Origin: Chloroflexota bacterium
Lineage (GTDB): Bacteria; Chloroflexota; Anaerolineae; Anaerolineales; Villigracilaceae
Assembly: GCA_013112685.1 (NCBI GenBank)
Contig: JABFGC010000002.1
Span: 1,870,902 to 1,934,901 of the forward strand
DNA length: 64,000 nucleotides
Direction: 5' to 3'
The position numbers were made by a program, and so were the translations under genes. The notes under the pieces are model-generated. The model was not told the origin of the DNA and did not search any database. It saw only the letters and a program-made list of their open reading frames with translations. Of the stretch, positions 54,687 to 63,844 are shown piece by piece (within the stretch, counting starts at the first letter, position 1; every line of letters starts with the position of its first letter).

Positions 54687-54988
54687 CTACAAATATCTCA
54701 AGAAGGCATCGGGGTTCGCAAGAAAATCCCGTGTCAAGTTGACGTGCTCCAATTCATTATATTTCACTTCGCGGATTGCGCCATCTTGAAATTGCAAAAT
54801 CTGCGCGCCGGGAAAGGCAAGGAGGATGGGCGAATGTGTGGCGATGACAAACTGCGCCTCTTCCCCGACCATTTGCCTGACAGCCGCAAGAAAACTGAGC
54901 TGCCGGAACCGTTCTCGCCCACGAAGAAAGTCACAGGCGCGGTGAATTCAATCCCGGAAAGCAAGCGGACGACGGGAACGTTTTCCAT
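54687..54988 (-). pseudogene. Internally deleted AAA/ABC-type ATPase
   Basis: The N-terminal piece reads GIEFTAPVTFFVGENGSGS, an incomplete Walker A with the K-S/T lost. In another frame it passes straight into EEAQFVIATHSPILLAFPGAQIL, the D-loop/H-loop end of the same ATPase type, and finishes NPDAFLRYL. About 120 or more central residues are missing. The predicted start ATG at 54986-54988 lies at the edge of a palindromic repeat. The gene is a relic and probably inactive. Confidence 0.75.
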
Positions 54989-55012
54989 GGTTCATCGTCC
55001 GCCGTCTATGGT
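54986..55012. repeat. Palindromic GACGATGG-family element (short copy)
   Basis: The minus strand reads ACCATAGACGGCGGACGATG then AACCATG. It sits between the ATPase relic and the M24 peptidase stop codon and matches arms of the elements at 4674 and 31218. Confidence 0.5.
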
Positions 55013-55014
55013 TG

Positions 55015-56232
55015 TTATCTCTTTTTCCACTTTTTCATCGGTAAAACAAAATCATACGGGTAGTCCGCGAGTTTTTCCACCGAGCCGTCGGGGCGCATCC
55101 AATAGGAATCCTCGATGCGGAAGCCCATTCCCTGCTCCGGGTAATACAGCCCCGGTTCGATGGTGAAGACGGCGCCCGGTTTGAGGCGGTTATCGTCCGA
55201 GGCGGTATGCCTGCTCCAGCTCTCGTGGAGGTTGAGACCAAGCCCATGCCCCAGCGAGTGGACGTAACCTTCGGTCAGGACTCCCTCCGTGTGCATGGGG
55301 GTCTTGTGACCGTTCGCGTTGAAGGCGTCGCAGACGAATTTCTGGTAGTCCTTGAACGCGGCGTTCATGTCAATGTTCTCGACGACCTTTTCGTAGACGG
55401 TTTTGACCTCATCGAACAATTTCTGCGTTTCGGGGGCGGCGTAACCCAAACTCCACGTGCGGGTGAAATCGTAGTAGTAGCCGCCGCCCGCCTCGGCAGG
55501 ATAGAAGTCGAACACGATGGTCTGACCGAGGCGCATCAAGTCGGCGGGATTGCCCGAGGAGTGCGGCACGCCCGCATCGCGCCCGACGGCAAAGATAAAA
55601 CCGGATGGCAGCTCCGCGCCCAGTTCCGAAGTCCAGAGGCGGATTTTCGAGTGGACGTCGCCCACTGTCAGCGGGGAGCCATCCTCTTTCAACAGGACTT
55701 CATCCTCCCGCACATCACGGGATGTGAGGTATTCACGCACCTTGTCCACCACTGCAGCGGTGACTTTGCCCACCTTGCGTATGCGCTCCACTTCCCGCTC
55801 GTCCTTCGATTCCATGGCGTACATGAAAATCGAATCTTCCTGGTTCTCGCCGACCAGTTCCAGTTCGGGCAGTTCCGCTTTGATGCGTTCGGCGATGTGC
55901 AAAGCCATGCCCAGATCGGTGTGACCAAACATGCCGACCCGCCCCGCTGTAATGCCGCACTCCGTCAGGATTTCCTTCGGGCGTTTTGCCAAGTCTTCCA
56001 TTGCGCCGGTACGCAGGGGAATCACCTTCAAGCCGCTTTTTTCGGCTTCGTCGCGTTCCATGGCATTGCAGTACAAAACGGGCGCTTCGCCGCGTTTTTT
56101 GATCAGCACCGCTTTATTGACGTGCCCGCCGCCTGTCAGGTAATACATGGGCGGATTGTGCTCGGCATTGCCGAGAACGATCATGGCGTCCAGGCTGCGG
56201 GATTGCATCAAAGCATCGAGGTCTGATTTCAT
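55015..56232 (-). CDS. M24-family Xaa-Pro dipeptidase-like metallopeptidase
   Basis: The 405-residue protein has an N-terminal creatinase-like domain (about 1-140) and a C-terminal pita-bread domain. Metal ligands fit the M24 pattern: FDFYPAEAGG (D), YDFTRTW (D), HSLGHGLGLNLHE (H), FTIEPGLYYPE (E) and FRIEDSYWM (E). Members cut Xaa-Pro dipeptides or act as aminopeptidases P. It overlaps the upstream gene by 4 bp (ATGA), so the two are coupled. Confidence 0.9.
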   Translation of the reverse strand: MKSDLDALMQSRSLDAMIVLGNAEHNPPMYYLTGGGHVNKAVLIKKRGEAPVLYCNAMERDEAEKSGLKVIPLRTGAMEDLAKRPKEILTECGITAGRVGMFGHTDLGMALHIAERIKAELPELELVGENQEDSIFMYAMESKDEREVERIRKVGKVTAAVVDKVREYLTSRDVREDEVLLKEDGSPLTVGDVHSKIRLWTSELGAELPSGFIFAVGRDAGVPHSSGNPADLMRLGQTIVFDFYPAEAGGGYYYDFTRTWSLGYAAPETQKLFDEVKTVYEKVVENIDMNAAFKDYQKFVCDAFNANGHKTPMHTEGVLTEGYVHSLGHGLGLNLHESWSRHTASDDNRLKPGAVFTIEPGLYYPEQGMGFRIEDSYWMRPDGSVEKLADYPYDFVLPMKKWKKR

Positions 56233-56813
56233 GGGGTCTCCAGTTGGTTGAGTTTCGAAAATTCGCGTGCAATGTCTTCGTTCTCGAATTCCAATTGCAC
56301 GAGTTTTTTATCGCGCAGGAACTTCACAGATATACCGATCAATTGGTCGGCTTCGCTGAACATGGCAAGGACCGTCAACGGGCGGCGGGTCACCAGCCTT
56401 CCATAAAACGGGATTGCCAGCGTTTTGACGATTGCCTCGACCATCGTCCCGCCAAGGATGCCGGCGAACAGTCCCGCCGCACCGCCCAGCACAAAAGGCG
56501 TGTTGAGAGTTTGCGGTGATGTCCCTTCGGGGGCAAGCAGCGTCACCGGCACGAACACGACCGCTCCCACAATAAGCCCGGCAATCAAAAATGGAACAAG
56601 CGTCACTTTGGCGACGCCGCGTTCCTTCTCGGCGCAGGCTTTGCACATAGGCACTTTCATCTCCAGGGTCACGGGCTTATTGCGGATCTGTACGCCCATG
56701 TTGAGGGATATGCCCAGCATCTCTTCCTTCGGCTTGCCGCAGCTCACACACCGCTCCGGGAATTTGAAGGCCGGCGGTTTTTTCAGGTCGGGTATGGGGA
56801 GTTGGAAAATCAT
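56229..56813 (-). CDS. Membrane protein with CxxC zinc-ribbon-like pairs
   Basis: The 194-residue protein has cysteine pairs C22/C25 (RCVSCGKPKEE) and C57/C60 (MCKACAEKE), which could form a zinc ribbon. Two helices follow (VPFLIAGLIVGAVVFVPVTLL and FVLGGAAGLFAGILGG). The C-terminal part reads VLAMFSEADQLIGISVKF and EFENEDIAREFSKLN. No family name can be assigned. It is translationally coupled to the M24 peptidase. Confidence 0.65.
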   Translation of the reverse strand: MIFQLPIPDLKKPPAFKFPERCVSCGKPKEEMLGISLNMGVQIRNKPVTLEMKVPMCKACAEKERGVAKVTLVPFLIAGLIVGAVVFVPVTLLAPEGTSPQTLNTPFVLGGAAGLFAGILGGTMVEAIVKTLAIPFYGRLVTRRPLTVLAMFSEADQLIGISVKFLRDKKLVQLEFENEDIAREFSKLNQLETP

Positions 56814-56875
56814 TTTTCACCTGTAAAACTCCGAAGGAGCGGCATGATTATAGAGCGATGAAAAAAATTCGATAG

Positions 56876-56998
56876 TGGTAAAGGAGGAAGTGAAGTAGAG
56901 TGAGATCGTATCTCGCTCTACTCAGCGCATCACTTCAGTCGCAGGGGCGACCCGTTCTGGCAAAACAGGCAGCCAATCTGTAAGAAAGGGGTTGCCCC
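56876..56998. repeat. Palindromic repeat between selA and the membrane protein gene
   Basis: GAAGTGAAGTAGAGTGAGAT faces ATCTCGCTCTACT and TCACTTC. A second hairpin-like pair, AGGGGCGACC with GGGTTGCCCCT, follows. Its left end GTAAAGGAGGAAGTGAA is repeated exactly at the right edge of the window (63984-64000). Confidence 0.65.
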
Positions 56999-58365
56999 TA
57001 CCGCGTAACATCAGTTAGTAAATTCTTCAACCCTACCAGTAATGCACCCTCCTGCTGGGGCAGGACGGTGCGCGGGTCGAGCAGCACTTTATCGTTCTCC
57101 GTCCGCGCGATGATGGGCGGGTTATTTCTTCGCAGGGCGCGCAAAAATTTTTCGGCGGACTTAACCCTGAGTTCGAGCAAAACGGTCGGGATGGTTTCGC
57201 CGGGAAGCGACCCTCCGCCCACCGTGGATTGACCTTCGACCACTTCACCCTGTCCCAATTCCATGCGCCACGCCTCCGCCCGACCCCGAACCTGTTTCAA
57301 CGTAAGCGACATCATCTTCAGGATGGGGATTTCGCGCTCCGCCTCATCCTTGAGGTAATGCGCGAGTGTGGCAGATAACCCCGCCAGGCACGTCTTATCG
57401 GCTCGGACGGCTCGCGCCAGCGGATGTTTTTTGATCTTGTCGAGCAGGGATTTCCTGCCGACGATCATTCCCGCCTGCGGACCGCCCAACAGTTTATCGC
57501 CGGAGAACATGACCAAATCCACGCCGGCTTGCAGGGATTCCTGCACCGTCGGTTCGTGAGAGAAACCGTATTTGGCGGTGTCGTACAACGCGCCGGAGCC
57601 GAGGTCATCCACAACAGGGATGCCCGCTTTGTGAGCCGCATCCACGATGTCTTTCAAACCAGGCTCTTCGGTGAAGCCGATGATCTTGAAATTGGAACGA
57701 TGCGCACGCATGACCAGCGCGGGCGCTTCTTCGAGAGCGGATTGATAATCGGATAAACGGACTTTGTTGGTCGTGCCTATTTCCACCAACTTCGCGCCGG
57801 ATTGTTTCATCACGTCCGGCACGCGGAAGCCACCGCCGATTTCGACCAGCTGCGAGCGGGCGATGACCACGCCCTTTTTGTGCGCCAGCGCAGAAAGCGC
57901 AAGCAGGACAGCCGAAGCGCAGTTGTTGACCACGAGCGCGGATTCTGCGCCGGTCAATTTTTGCAGAAACGCTTCGGCGTGGATCAAACGCGAGCCGCGC
58001 TTGCCGGTTTCCAGGTCGAATTCGAGGTTGGAGTAGCCGCGAGAGACAACGTCCATGGCGTGGATGGCGGCGTCGCTCAATGGGGCGCGTCCCAGGTTGG
58101 TGTGCAGGATCACCCCGGCGGCATTGATAACTGGGTGAAGGGTTTGCGCCGTCCAGGCGGAGAGGGTGGATTCGGCTTCGGCGAGGATCGAGTCGGTAGA
58201 TGGCAGACCAGCCAGCGTCCCGGATTTGAAGCGCGCGCGAACCTCGTCCAGTGTTTGGCGCAGGGCATCCAACGTCAGCGGTCTGCCGAAGCGCGCAATC
58301 AGAAGCGCGGTCGTTTCGGTTTGAAGGAGTCGCTCGATGGAGGGGAGGTTACGAAGGGTCGTCAT
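56998..58365 (-). CDS. selA: L-seryl-tRNA(Sec) selenium transferase
   Basis: The 455-residue PLP enzyme converts seryl-tRNA(Sec) to selenocysteyl-tRNA(Sec) using selenophosphate. The family start RNLPSIERLL, HTNLGRAPLS, NLEFDLETGKRGSR and VNNCASAVLLAL are present. The PLP lysine is K291 in SGDKLLGGPQAG. Length and motifs are complete. selB, selC and selD are not in the window. Its start overlaps the end of the upstream gene by 17 bp. A functional selenocysteine system in the organism is implied but no Sec-containing gene was identified here. Confidence 0.93.
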   Translation of the reverse strand: MTTLRNLPSIERLLQTETTALLIARFGRPLTLDALRQTLDEVRARFKSGTLAGLPSTDSILAEAESTLSAWTAQTLHPVINAAGVILHTNLGRAPLSDAAIHAMDVVSRGYSNLEFDLETGKRGSRLIHAEAFLQKLTGAESALVVNNCASAVLLALSALAHKKGVVIARSQLVEIGGGFRVPDVMKQSGAKLVEIGTTNKVRLSDYQSALEEAPALVMRAHRSNFKIIGFTEEPGLKDIVDAAHKAGIPVVDDLGSGALYDTAKYGFSHEPTVQESLQAGVDLVMFSGDKLLGGPQAGMIVGRKSLLDKIKKHPLARAVRADKTCLAGLSATLAHYLKDEAEREIPILKMMSLTLKQVRGRAEAWRMELGQGEVVEGQSTVGGGSLPGETIPTVLLELRVKSAEKFLRALRRNNPPIIARTENDKVLLDPRTVLPQQEGALLVGLKNLLTDVTR

Positions 58366-58762
58366 CGTGAATCACGGGCGGACGGCGGTTGGCTTTCTCG
58401 CGGATGCGGATGAAATATTCCGCGGCAATGAATCCACCCGCAAGGCCGAGGATGACGTAGAGCGTGACGAGGCGTCCGAGTTGGAGCCAGGCGAGCGTTG
58501 CGCCATAGATGCCCACCCACGTCGCCTGCCGGATGATGACGTTGGCTTCGGCGGGCGGGTCGGACGGAAAGCGTTGATGGAAGTAAAAGACGATGGGAAG
58601 CGTCGTGCCGGTGAGCGCCATGAGCAGCAGGGCGAAAAATCCCCAGCGCGACCAGACGTAGGGAAGGGACGCCGTAATGACCAGATACAACCCGCCCCAG
58701 CCGATGAGCGCAAGGGCGAGGGCGGAAAACCCGAACGGTTTGAAATGAAGTTTTTCTTCCAT
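58349..58762 (-). CDS. Hypothetical four-helix membrane protein
   Basis: The ~137-residue protein has four helices (starts MEEKLHFKPFGFSALALALIG; ends IAAEYFIRIREKANR). No family is recognised. TATAAT on the minus strand (58775-58770) ends 7 nt before ATG 58762, with no room for a Shine-Dalgarno, so the mRNA should be leaderless. Its 3' end overlaps selA, so selA is probably read from this promoter. Confidence 0.6.
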   Translation of the reverse strand: MEEKLHFKPFGFSALALALIGWGGLYLVITASLPYVWSRWGFFALLLMALTGTTLPIVFYFHQRFPSDPPAEANVIIRQATWVGIYGATLAWLQLGRLVTLYVILGLAGGFIAAEYFIRIREKANRRPPVIHDDDPS

Positions 58763-58769
58763 TGACAGA

Positions 58770-58775
58770 ATTATA
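58770..58775 (-). promoter_or_regulatory. -10 box for a leaderless transcript leading into selA
   Basis: The plus strand shows ATTATA, i.e. TATAAT on the minus strand, seven bases before the start codon at 58762. Confidence 0.55.
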
Positions 58776-58805
58776 CCCGCATCAGATTCTGCCCAATGGA
58801 GAAGA

Positions 58806-58838
58806 GACCTGACAGGTTTTTGGAAACCTGTCAGGTCT
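58806..58838. repeat. GACCTGACAGG/CCTGTCAGGTC hairpin repeat
   Basis: GACCTGACAGGTTT and AAACCTGTCAGGTC pair perfectly. It is a dispersed copy of the element at 8377-8408. It lies past the stop of the VWA gene (minus strand) and may be its terminator. Confidence 0.75.
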
Positions 58839-59883
58839 ACAACAAGGGGTTCCAAATGATCGAAAGCACAATGGCAAGCACGACGAACAATGCCGCTATC
58901 GCCGCGAAGAAGACGCTGATCTCGACGGTCTCGGTGACGGTAAACAACTGGGTGGGCAATTTGTCGAAGACTTCCTGCAATTCGGTGGCGCTCTCGGCAA
59001 GGTGATACGAACCGCCGGTGATGTCGGCAACCTGCCTGAGCGTGGCTTCGTCAATCTCGCGGCGGAAATTGCCGCCGCCCCCTCCGCCGCCCATGAACGG
59101 GTCGAACGGATTCGAATACGCGGCATACGGACTGCAATTCATCGGCGCGGTGTTGTTGGTCGTGCCGAAACCGATGGTGTAGACTCGTACGCCGCGGGCG
59201 GTCGCCATGCGCGCGGCTTCGAGCGGATGGATGCCGGTGGTGGTCACGCCGTCGGTCAACAGGACGATGATGGCAGGCACGTAAACGCCTTCGGGCAGCG
59301 GCGTCACTTCAAGACTTGTGTAGGGGCTGACGACCGAATCGTCAATTTCGGAGATGGCGTTGAGCGACATAAGGATGCCTTCGCCGATGGCGGTGCGCCG
59401 TGCCGTGGCAATGTTCTGGATGGTCGCTTCCAGCAGGGCGCGGTCGGTGGTCGGGCGCTGGGCTATCGCCGCAAACCCTGCAAACACGACGATGCCGATC
59501 TGCGTATTCGAGTCCTGCGCCCTGATGAATTCCAGCGCGGCGGCTTTGGCGGATTCCAACCGGTTCGGGAAAATATCGGTGGAGCACATGCTGCGCGAGA
59601 CGTCAATGGCGAGGATGATGGTGGCGTTGGAGGCAGGCAATGTGACCGTGGAAACGGGCCGCGCCATCGCCATGATGAGGCTGGACATCGCCAGCAGGAA
59701 CAGCGCGAACGGCAGGTGACGCTTCCATTGAGATTGTTTGGGCAGGGCGGCGCGAATCAGCGACAGGCTCGAGTAGCGCACGGCGAACGGTCTGCGGCGG
59801 CGCAGAATCAGGATATAGGCGAGAATCGAAAGCGGGATCAGCGCAAAAAGATATAAGATTGGCGACCAAATGTATTCCATCAT
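58837..59883 (-). CDS. BatA-like VWA-domain membrane protein
   Basis: The 348-residue protein has two N-terminal helices around RRRRPFAVRYSSLSLI, a von Willebrand A domain from about residue 85 and a C-terminal helix. The MIDAS metal site is complete: DVSRS (D-x-S-x-S), a threonine in the T-x-x-A-I-G-E-G region and LTDGVTTTG. A GGGGGGG stretch interrupts the C-terminal half of the VWA domain. It is the last gene of a MoxR-DUF58-VWA-VWA cluster in one direction. Such modules are linked to assembly or remodelling of envelope proteins. Confidence 0.88.
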   Translation of the reverse strand: MMEYIWSPILYLFALIPLSILAYILILRRRRPFAVRYSSLSLIRAALPKQSQWKRHLPFALFLLAMSSLIMAMARPVSTVTLPASNATIILAIDVSRSMCSTDIFPNRLESAKAAALEFIRAQDSNTQIGIVVFAGFAAIAQRPTTDRALLEATIQNIATARRTAIGEGILMSLNAISEIDDSVVSPYTSLEVTPLPEGVYVPAIIVLLTDGVTTTGIHPLEAARMATARGVRVYTIGFGTTNNTAPMNCSPYAAYSNPFDPFMGGGGGGGNFRREIDEATLRQVADITGGSYHLAESATELQEVFDKLPTQLFTVTETVEISVFFAAIAALFVVLAIVLSIIWNPLL

Positions 59884-59914
59884 AACCTCCAGCGCCGAAC
59901 CCCCCTCACCCTAA

Positions 59915-59987
59915 CCCTCTCCCAAAGGGAGAGGGGACTCCCTTCCCCCTGCGGGGGAAGGGCTGGGGAAAGTACCCCAAAGGGGTA
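59915..59987. repeat. Three consecutive GC-rich hairpins
   Basis: CCCTCTCCC-AAA-GGGAGAGGG, CCTTCCCC-CTGC-GGGGAAGG and TACCCC-AAA-GGGGTA follow one another between the two VWA genes. The first two resemble the CCCTCCCC hairpins near the DUF559 gene. Confidence 0.75.
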
Positions 59988-59996
59988 TGAGGGCAT

Positions 59997-61003
59997 TCAC
60001 GGCACACGGCTAAACCACAACAACGACAACGCGCCGCCGACCAATAAGAGCAAGATGCTCATGCCCGCAAAGATCGCAGTGACTTCGGTTTCCTCGCGTT
60101 CCATCCGCAGGCGCGGCTCGATGCTTTCGTAAATCTCGCGCAGGTCTTCCGCATCCCGCGCGTTGAAATATGTCCCTTCGGTGATTTCGGCAACCTGCCT
60201 GAGGATGGCTTCATCCACCTGCGTGAAAACCGTAAATCCGTTGACCGTCAACTGTATGCCTTCGGTACTGCCGATCGCAATCGTATGGATGCGCACGCCG
60301 CGCTCCGCCGCGAACTCCGCCGCCATCAGCGGGTCGGGGCCCATGTTGTTCTCGCCGTCGGTGAGCAGGACGATGACCGAGGATTGGTCTGCGGAAACTT
60401 CGGGGGTCGCGTTGAGCGGCGCGGGAACCTGCGCGCCTTCGAATCCCGTGATCGGCGTCTGACCCGTCAGGTTGGCAATTGTGTTCAGCGAAGCCACGAT
60501 CCCATTCGCCAGCGACGTGCCGCGCTCCGGCTTCAAGCGTTCGATCGCTTCAATGACGGCGCCTGGTCTGCCGACGGAATCTGCACAGAGAGTCCGCTTT
60601 CGCTGAACGCCACCACGCCGATCTCCACCGTCGAAGGCTGGCGCGAGACGAAGTCAATCGCCACCGCTTTGGCGGCTTCGAGCCGGTTCGGCTCGAAATC
60701 CTCCGCCGCCATGCTGCCGGAGACATCGAAGGCAAGGATGACGATTCCCTCCACTTTGGGCAGACCCACCACCATCTGCGGGCGCGCCAGCGCGATGAAC
60801 AAAACCGTCAGCCCGACCAGAAACAAAATCGCGGGGATGTGCCGCCTCGTCCCGACGCCGCGCCCCGACGCCTGCTGTACCAAGCCCAAACTTCCGTAAC
60901 GAAGCGCGAGTTGATGGCGGCGTCTTTGCATCCGCAGGTACAACAGCGCCAGCAGCGGAATCGTCGTCAATGTCCAAAGCATGGAAGTCCAAATGAACGA
61001 CAT
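59997..61003 (-). CDS. BatA/BatB-like VWA-domain membrane protein, one frameshift
   Basis: The first part (from ATG 61003) has two helices and a VWA domain start with MIDAS DVSGSMAAEDF. The second part, in another frame, continues RGTSLANGIVASL, LLTDGENNMGPDPL and a C-terminal helix VTAIFAGMSILLLLVGG. One base is missing near 60564, in GCGCCGTC, where GCGGCCGTC would restore IPSADQAAVIEAIERLKPE. The joined protein has ~335 residues and is a paralogue of the preceding VWA gene. Order in the operon is MoxR, DUF58, this gene, second VWA. Confidence 0.83.
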
Positions 61004-61010
61004 GGCTTCG

Positions 61011-61911
61011 TCATCTCCGGCGCTGGCGGCGCAGCATCACAAAACTGGCAATCGCGTGAATCAAATCGGATTCGGTGGAGAGCGGCAGCACATCCACGCC
61101 TGCGCGTTTGAACGCTTCGCTCAATGCCGCCTCGCGTTCGCGCGCCGCCTCCATGAACCGCTGGCGGAACTTTTTATCGTGCGTATCCACGTACAACTGC
61201 TCGCCCGTCTCGGCATCCTCCAGCACCACATAGCCCACATCCGGCAGGGATACCTCGCGCGGGGTCCCAGAGGCGGATCGCAATCACCTCGTGGCGGCGG
61301 CTGAGCAAACTCAACGAACGCTCCCAGCCCGGTGCGCTGATGAAATCCGAAACGATAAAAACCAGCGAACGTTTTTTGACGGCGTGCAATGCGCCTCTGA
61401 TCAAAATGGACAGATCGGTCATCGGCGCGCGGGACAGGCGCGGCTGTTTGAGGAGGTCGTTGATGAGACGCAGGACGTGCAGCCGCCCGCCTCTTGCCGG
61501 GACTGTGTGCTGGATGCCGCTCCCAAACATGATCGCCCCGACGCGGTTTCCGTGCCGCGTGAGCAGGCGCGACAACGTGCCGACGAAATCAATCAACACG
61601 TTCCGCTTTTGGTTTTCGAGCGCGCCGAAATCCACCGAGGGACTCAAATCCAGCAGGAACCATGCGATGATTTCGCGGTCTTCCATGTACTGGCGGACGT
61701 AGGGCGCATCCATGCGCGCGCTGACGTTCCAGTCAATGTAGCGGATGTCGTCCTCCGGCTGGTATTCGCGCAGGTCGGCAAAGTCCACGCCGAAGCCGCG
61801 AAAGAGACTGCGGTAATCGCCCTGCAAATATCCGTCCAGGCGGCGGATGACCTGCCAATCGAGCCGGTGCAGGATGCGCTCAGGAGTTCGCGCGGACGTT
61901 GAAGTGTTCAT
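61011..61911 (-). CDS. DUF58 family protein, one frameshift
   Basis: The ~300-residue protein has the DUF58 signatures: GVDFADLREYQPEDDIRYIDWNVSAR and a VWA-like C-terminal part with LLDLSPSVDFG and FIVSDFISAP. An extra base near 61263 (CCCC) breaks the frame; the remainder (REVSLPDVGYVVLEDAETGEQ ... LSTESDLIHAIASFV) continues in the next frame. It overlaps the moxR end by about 32 bp and ends 8 bp before the VWA gene, consistent with one operon. Confidence 0.85.
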
Positions 61912-62888
61912 TCAAAGGCACCACAGGGATCGGGATGCGGTCGAGGATTTTCGTGAGAATTTCATCGCTGGTCACTTCGTCCGAAAGCGCTTCGTACGAA
62001 AGCACCAGCCGGTGACGGATGACATCCAGCGCCATATCCAGCACATCCTGCGGCAGGACGTAACTGCGTCCTCTCACGAAGGCGAGCGCTTTGGCGGTGA
62101 GAATCAAATTGATCGAGGCGCGCGGGCTGGCGCCGAAGGTGATGTAACGTTCGAGGTCCGTCAGACCCACATCCCTCGGGCTGCGCGTGGCGTTCACAAG
62201 TTTGACCGCATATTCGATGAGCGACGGGTCCACATACACTTGATCTGCCTTCTTTTGCAACTCGACCAGCTGCTCGGTGGTGAGCACTTTCTGGACGGTT
62301 TGCAATGTGCCCGTCATGCGCTCTACGATGACGAATTCCTCCGTCGGGTTGGGGTAGCCGACCAGCACCTTGAGCATGAAGCGGTCCACCTGCGCTTCGG
62401 GCAGGGCGTACGTCCCTTCGGTTTCGATGGGGTTTTGAGTCGCCAGCACCAGGAACGGGTTCGGCACTTTGAAAGTCTCGCGCCCGATGGTCACCTGCCG
62501 CTCCTGCATCACTTCGAGCAGGGCGCTTTGCACCTTGGCGGGCGCGCGGTTGATCTCATCCGCCAGCAGGAGGTTCGTGAACACCGGCCCAAGCGAGGTG
62601 TTGAACTCGCCGGTCTTCTGGTTGTAGATGCGCGTGCCGACCAGGGCCCGCAGGGACGAGGTCCGGCGTGAACTGGATGCGTTTGAATTCGCCGCCGATG
62701 GAATCCGCCAGCGTTTTGATCGCCATCGTCTTCGCCAGCCCCGGCACGCCTTCCACGAGGATGTGTCCGCGCGCGAGCAGCGCCACGATGAGCCGCTCGA
62801 GCAGGTGGTCCTGTCCAACGATGACCTTCTTCACTTCGTACAGCACACGTTCCATGGGAAGTTTGTTCTCGCGGTTCGTTTGTTCCAT
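61880..62888 (-). CDS. MoxR-type AAA+ ATPase, one frameshift
   Basis: The protein has Walker A GVPGLAKT, Walker [12 protein letters not shown], a sensor 1 asparagine in [10 protein letters not shown] and an arginine-finger region [17 protein letters not shown]. MoxR ATPases act as chaperones with VWA and DUF58 proteins, usually for maturation of secreted or membrane complexes. An extra base near 62650 (GGGCCC) shifts the frame inside FTPDL-x-PA-x-LVGTR. The gene is intact otherwise. It is the first gene of the module. Confidence 0.88.
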
Positions 62889-62905
62889 ATCTGCTCCTTA
62901 TTTCA

Positions 62906-62997
62906 TGTCATTGCGAGTGGCGCCAAGGCGCCACGAAGCAATCTCCCAGCCGAGCGGGGATTGCTTCGTCGTCACTTCGTTCCTCCTCGCAATGACA
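62906..62997. repeat. TGTCATTGCGAG palindromic repeat
   Basis: TGTCATTGCGAG on the left faces CTCGCAATGACA on the right. Inner arms CGAAGCAATC and GATTGCTTCG pair as well, giving a branched hairpin of ~92 bp. It lies between the protease and moxR. GTCATTGCGAG-type repeats of this shape occur in many bacterial genomes. Confidence 0.85.
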
Positions 62998-63004
62998 TAA
63001 CAAA

Positions 63005-63844
63005 TCAATACGGCGGCGAGCCCATCCCGCCGACAGCAACGTTGATGGGGACGGCAAACCCGATGCCGACAAAGAAATTTTCTTCGGTGGGATTGATCAG
63101 CCCGGTGACAATGCCGATGACGTGACCGTAACGGTTCAACAGCGGACCGCCGGAGTTGCCGGGGTTTGCCGCGGCGTCGAACTGGATCATGCCGGGGATT
63201 TCCACGTTACTGCCCGGCACGCGAAAGACGCGGTCAAAGCCAGAGACGACTCCCGAACTCATCGAACTGTACAAGCCGAACGGGTTCCCGACCACAAAGG
63301 CTTCATCCCCCACCCGCATCGCACCGGGGTTGCCCAACACTGCAGGGACGACGAACAACGGCGTATCCAACGCCTGGATGACGGCGAGGTCGAGTTCGGG
63401 CATTTCCGTGATGACCTGCGCCTCAGACTCTGTGCCATCCGCAAAGGTGACGGTGATGCGGCTTGCGCCCCGGATGACGTGCAGGCTGGTGAGGATGTCT
63501 CCAAAACTGTCCACGACCACGCCACTTCCCAAGCCGAAACCGGATTCAGCGTCCCGATGCTGTTCCTCCGTTTGAATCAAAACCAGCGACGGCTGGATGA
63601 TCTGGTACACCTGCGCCGAATACGCAGGCGGCGGAGTGGCGGACGCCATCGCCGAAGCGACCGACGCGTTGACGTCCTCCGCGCTGAGTTGGCTGGGTTG
63701 GACGACGACGAAGTGATAGAGCAGGATGACCAAAAGGGCGGCAAAAACTCCCAAGGCGAAGGGCAGCCCCCGCCGCAGAAGCGAAGCGATGTCCTTCATC
63801 CGCCCTTTCCATCGCTTGATTTTCGTTTCAGACGATTCGCTCAT
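63005..63844 (-). CDS. HtrA/S1C-type membrane-anchored serine protease without PDZ
   Basis: The 279-residue protein has a positively charged start, one membrane helix (about 27-48) and then a trypsin-like domain. The triad is H122 (TSLHVI), D152 (ELDLAVI) and S231 (NPGNSGGPL). Unlike DegP it has no PDZ domain after the protease; the chain ends in AVPINVAVGG. It is predicted to face outward and to act in envelope quality control. It precedes the MoxR operon on the same strand, separated from it by a palindromic repeat. Confidence 0.9.
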   Translation of the reverse strand: MSESSETKIKRWKGRMKDIASLLRRGLPFALGVFAALLVILLYHFVVVQPSQLSAEDVNASVASAMASATPPPAYSAQVYQIIQPSLVLIQTEEQHRDAESGFGLGSGVVVDSFGDILTSLHVIRGASRITVTFADGTESEAQVITEMPELDLAVIQALDTPLFVVPAVLGNPGAMRVGDEAFVVGNPFGLYSSMSSGVVSGFDRVFRVPGSNVEIPGMIQFDAAANPGNSGGPLLNRYGHVIGIVTGLINPTEENFFVGIGFAVPINVAVGGMGSPPY

